DNA of 64,000 nt, taken from an uncultured Paracoccaceae bacterium (GTDB lineage Bacteria; Pseudomonadota; Alphaproteobacteria; Rhodobacterales; Rhodobacteraceae). The notes under the pieces are model-generated. The model searched no databases. It had not been told where the DNA came from and worked only from the letters and a program-made list of their open reading frames with translations. Position 1 is the first letter of the stretch. Every line of letters starts with the position of its first letter. This document shows, in pieces, positions 61,986 to 64,000 of the stretch. Where the stretch lies: positions 62,001 to 126,000 of the forward strand of contig CANLVD010000001.1 of NCBI GenBank assembly GCA_947494445.1, written 5' to 3'. The translations under genes and the position numbers were made by a program.

Positions 61986-62715
61986 GCGGGCATATCAGTT
62001 TGATACAGGTTTGACACCGGCCTGCCTGAATGCCCGTTTTGAGGGCGCAGAGGCTGAGGATGTCTTGCACACCGCCTTGCGTCTTTATTGCGGAGAGGTG
62101 GCCATGGTCTCGTCCTTCGGAGCGGAGGCGGCAGTGCTGTTGCACATGGCCGCACGGATCAATCCGCATGTGCCGGTTCTGCTGGTCGATACACTGATGC
62201 TGTTCCCTGAAACCCTGCAATATCAACAGGAGCTGGGGCGCTGGCTGGGGCTGACGGACGTGCGGCGGATCACACCGGATGCGGTCGATCTGCAAGCCGG
62301 GGACCGTTATGACGCGTTGCATATGAGCGATGCGGATGCTTGCTGTGCCCTGCGCAAGACCCGCCCGCTGGAGGCTGCATTGCAGTCCTTCGGGGCGACG
62401 GTTTCAGGGCGGAAACGGTATCAGTCGAACACGCGGTCAGCACTGGAATTTTTCGAGGTGGACAGGGCCGGGCGGATCAAGGTGAACCCGCTCGCACACT
62501 GGGATGCTCAGGCCGTTCAAGCCTACGCCGACACGCACGCGCTGCCGTCCCATCCCCTTGTAAAGCAAGGATTTTCATCGATCGGCTGCGCGCCCTGTAC
62601 GCGCGCGATCAGACCCGGAGACGACCCCCGTTCGGGGCGCTGGCCGGGACAGGACAAGACCGAATGCGGCATTCATGGCAAACCGGGCGGAGCGCCCGAA
62701 AGGAGAGTGGTATGA
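61975..62715 (+). CDS. cysH: Adenylyl-sulfate (APS) reductase, assimilatory
   Basis: Reduces activated sulfate to sulfite. 246 residues with the PP-loop-like VSSFGAEAAVLLHMA near 43, VLLVDTLMLFPETLQY, and GRKRYQSNTRSALEFFEVD. Cys pairs in DACCALRKT and GCAPCTRAI bind a 4Fe-4S cluster and mark the APS form rather than PAPS reductase; the catalytic Cys is in ECGIHGK near the end. The start ATG lies within the end of cysI. It overlaps the DUF934 gene by 4 bp. Confidence 0.93.
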   Translation: MRPERAYQFDTGLTPACLNARFEGAEAEDVLHTALRLYCGEVAMVSSFGAEAAVLLHMAARINPHVPVLLVDTLMLFPETLQYQQELGRWLGLTDVRRITPDAVDLQAGDRYDALHMSDADACCALRKTRPLEAALQSFGATVSGRKRYQSNTRSALEFFEVDRAGRIKVNPLAHWDAQAVQAYADTHALPSHPLVKQGFSSIGCAPCTRAIRPGDDPRSGRWPGQDKTECGIHGKPGGAPERRVV

Positions 62716-63137
62716 CCCAAGTTATTGATCGCTCAGGCTTTGTTCAGGACACATGGAGCGGCACGCTTCTGCCGTTCGAGGCGTTCTGGACCGGGCAGGA
62801 CATCCCCGAGACCGGTGTCGGCGTGATCTTCGAGGCCGACAGTGACCCGTTTGACCTGCAACCCTGGTTCGAGCGGCTTGAGATCGTGGTGATCCCCTTC
62901 GGCTCTTCCGCCGATGGGCGCGGGTTTTCACTGGCACGCCAGTTGCGGCAGCTTGGATTCACCGGGCGGATCCGGGCGCGTGGCCATTTGCTGGTCGATC
63001 AGTTCCGGGCAGCCCTGCGCGTAGGCATTGATGAGCTGGAAATCTCGGACGAGCATGCCGCGCGAATGACGGAGGACCAGTGGACCTCGGTTCCGCTTCC
63101 GCAAACCTCTTACCAGAAAATGCTGAACGCAGCGTAA
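62712..63137 (+). CDS. DUF934 protein of the sulfate-assimilation operon
   Basis: 141 residues with the DUF934 pattern: PFEAFWTGQDIPETGVGVIFEAD, later VVIPFGSSADGRGFSLARQLRQLGFTGRIRARGHLLVDQF, each family block split. The function is unknown; found almost only with cysH and cysI. The ATG overlaps the cysH stop and follows GGAGAG. The spacing before fpr is 19 bases. Confidence 0.92.
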   Translation: MTQVIDRSGFVQDTWSGTLLPFEAFWTGQDIPETGVGVIFEADSDPFDLQPWFERLEIVVIPFGSSADGRGFSLARQLRQLGFTGRIRARGHLLVDQFRAALRVGIDELEISDEHAARMTEDQWTSVPLPQTSYQKMLNAA

Positions 63138-63156
63138 ACACTTCAGGAATACTGAC

Positions 63157-63966
63157 ATGAATGTACAAGTTTCGCCCTCTGCGGGGGCCACTCCGGTTTT
63201 GCCTGATGCGCAGGTGGTCACAGAGGTGCGGCACTGGACCGACCGGCTGTTTTCCTTCCGTCTGACCCGGCCCGCGAGCCTGCGGTTCCGCTCGGGCGAG
63301 TTCGTGATGATCGGCCTGCCGGGAGATACGGGCAAGCCGATTTTGCGCGCCTATTCAATCGCTTCGCCCAGCTGGGACGAGACCTTGCAGTTCTATTCGA
63401 TCAAGGTGGCCGATGGGCCGCTGACATCAAGGCTGCAGAAGATCAAAGTCGGTGATCAGGTGATCCTGCGGCCCAAACCGGTGGGCACGCTTGTGGTCGA
63501 TGCGCTGACACCGGGCAAGCGGCTGTATCTGGTGGCAACAGGCACCGGGGTGGCACCTTTTGCTTCGCTGTTGCGGGATCCGGAAGTCTATGAAAAATAT
63601 GAAGAAGTTGTCCTGACCCATACGTGCCGGACCGTGGATGAGCTGGCGTTCGGGCGCGAATTGATCGAGGATCTGCCCAATGATCCGCTGGTGGGCGAGG
63701 AAATCGGCAACCGCGTTCACTACCTGCCAACGACCACGCAGGAAGACAGCGAGCACACCGGGCGGATCACAGGATGGATGGAAAATGGCAAGCTTTCCCA
63801 GACACTTGGCCTGCCGGACCTGAACCCCGAGACAGACCGGGTGATGATCTGTGGATCCATAGGCTTGAACACGGATGTGAAGGCCATTCTGGATGCGAAG
63901 GGCTTTGTCGAAGGCTCGAATTCGCGGCCTGCCGACTATGTTGTCGAAAAGGCATTTGTCGGGTAA
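63157..63966 (+). CDS. fpr: Ferredoxin-NADP reductase
   Basis: Transfers electrons between NADPH and ferredoxin (or flavodoxin), probably feeding sulfite reductase. 269 residues: FAD motif RAYSIASPSWDETLQFYSI near 65, YLVATGTGVAPFASLLRD near 125 for NADP, and the C-terminal IGLNTDVKAILDAKGFVEG. No signal peptide. It ends 34 bases before the window edge. Confidence 0.93.
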   Translation: MNVQVSPSAGATPVLPDAQVVTEVRHWTDRLFSFRLTRPASLRFRSGEFVMIGLPGDTGKPILRAYSIASPSWDETLQFYSIKVADGPLTSRLQKIKVGDQVILRPKPVGTLVVDALTPGKRLYLVATGTGVAPFASLLRDPEVYEKYEEVVLTHTCRTVDELAFGRELIEDLPNDPLVGEEIGNRVHYLPTTTQEDSEHTGRITGWMENGKLSQTLGLPDLNPETDRVMICGSIGLNTDVKAILDAKGFVEGSNSRPADYVVEKAFVG

Positions 63967-64000
63967 AATCCGGCCAAATTGCTGTCTTTTCGAAAGAGTT

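Overview
The window looks like a chromosomal segment of an alphaproteobacterium of the Rhodobacterales (Roseobacter group). It is GC-rich with strongly GC-biased codons. Supporting content includes DUF6494/DUF6505/DUF4444/DUF2849 proteins, a VPLPA-CTERM sorting signal, a three-subunit respiratory formate dehydrogenase with DUF3305/DUF3306 partners, and a TamA/TamB pair. No rRNA, tRNA, insertion sequence, CRISPR array or prophage was recognised. All assignments come from reading motifs and context; no database search was run.

Layout. 1-2.7 kb: 3'-truncated ETF-quinone oxidoreductase, greA and an unknown membrane protein. 2.6-6.5 kb: leftward genes for molybdenum cofactor and formate dehydrogenase maturation (fdhD, a YcxB-like protein, mobA, mobB, moeA). 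6.5-9.3 kb: azlCD amino-acid exporter, a small exported protein, an Lrp regulator and a DUF3291 protein. 9.4-14.4 kb: a peptide/nickel-type ABC transporter with two tandem DppB-like permeases and no binding protein. 14.5-15.9 kb: two exported proteins, one VPLPA-CTERM and one with a tail-collar domain. 16-17.9 kb: pyrC and pyrE. 17.9-19.9 kb: a predicted alpha/alpha-toroid protein and a Crp-family regulator, with Crp-like sites between them. 20-28.1 kb: an unknown protein, a sulfotransferase, then tamB and tamA.

28.2-44.8 kb is the most distinctive part. A leftward operon encodes DUF3305, DUF3306, a TorD-type chaperone, a small Tat-signal protein, FdhA (Cys form), FdhB, FdhC, a WD40-cytochrome c fusion and a 41-residue coupled membrane peptide. 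A 656-residue polyferredoxin-like protein is divergent from it. After an 800-base AT-rich gap comes a protein that appears to be a shortened TupA-like binding domain fused to cytochrome c. Next is a four-gene operon (DUF6494, Mrp/ApbC ATPase, DUF4444 ligase-like, DUF6505). Finally there is a TupA-type tungstate-binding protein with a small membrane protein, facing a one-domain ModE-like regulator across a ModE-like operator. Together these suggest a dedicated tungsten/molybdenum formate-oxidation locus with its own metal sensing, Fe-S supply and electron-transfer parts.

44.9-48.2 kb: a large secreted nuclease (ExeM/NucH type). 48.5-54.2 kb: leucine/isovalerate catabolism (mccB, mccA, hmgL, liuC) with a nuclease gene inside the operon and a 26-bp palindrome in front. 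54.3-57 kb: otnK-otnC-otnI for four-carbon sugar-acid use, with a hairpin over the first ribosome binding site. 57-58 kb: a dienelactone-hydrolase-family protein. 58-64 kb: assimilatory sulfate reduction (Lrp-type regulator, cysG, DUF2849, cysI, cysH, DUF934, ferredoxin-NADP reductase).
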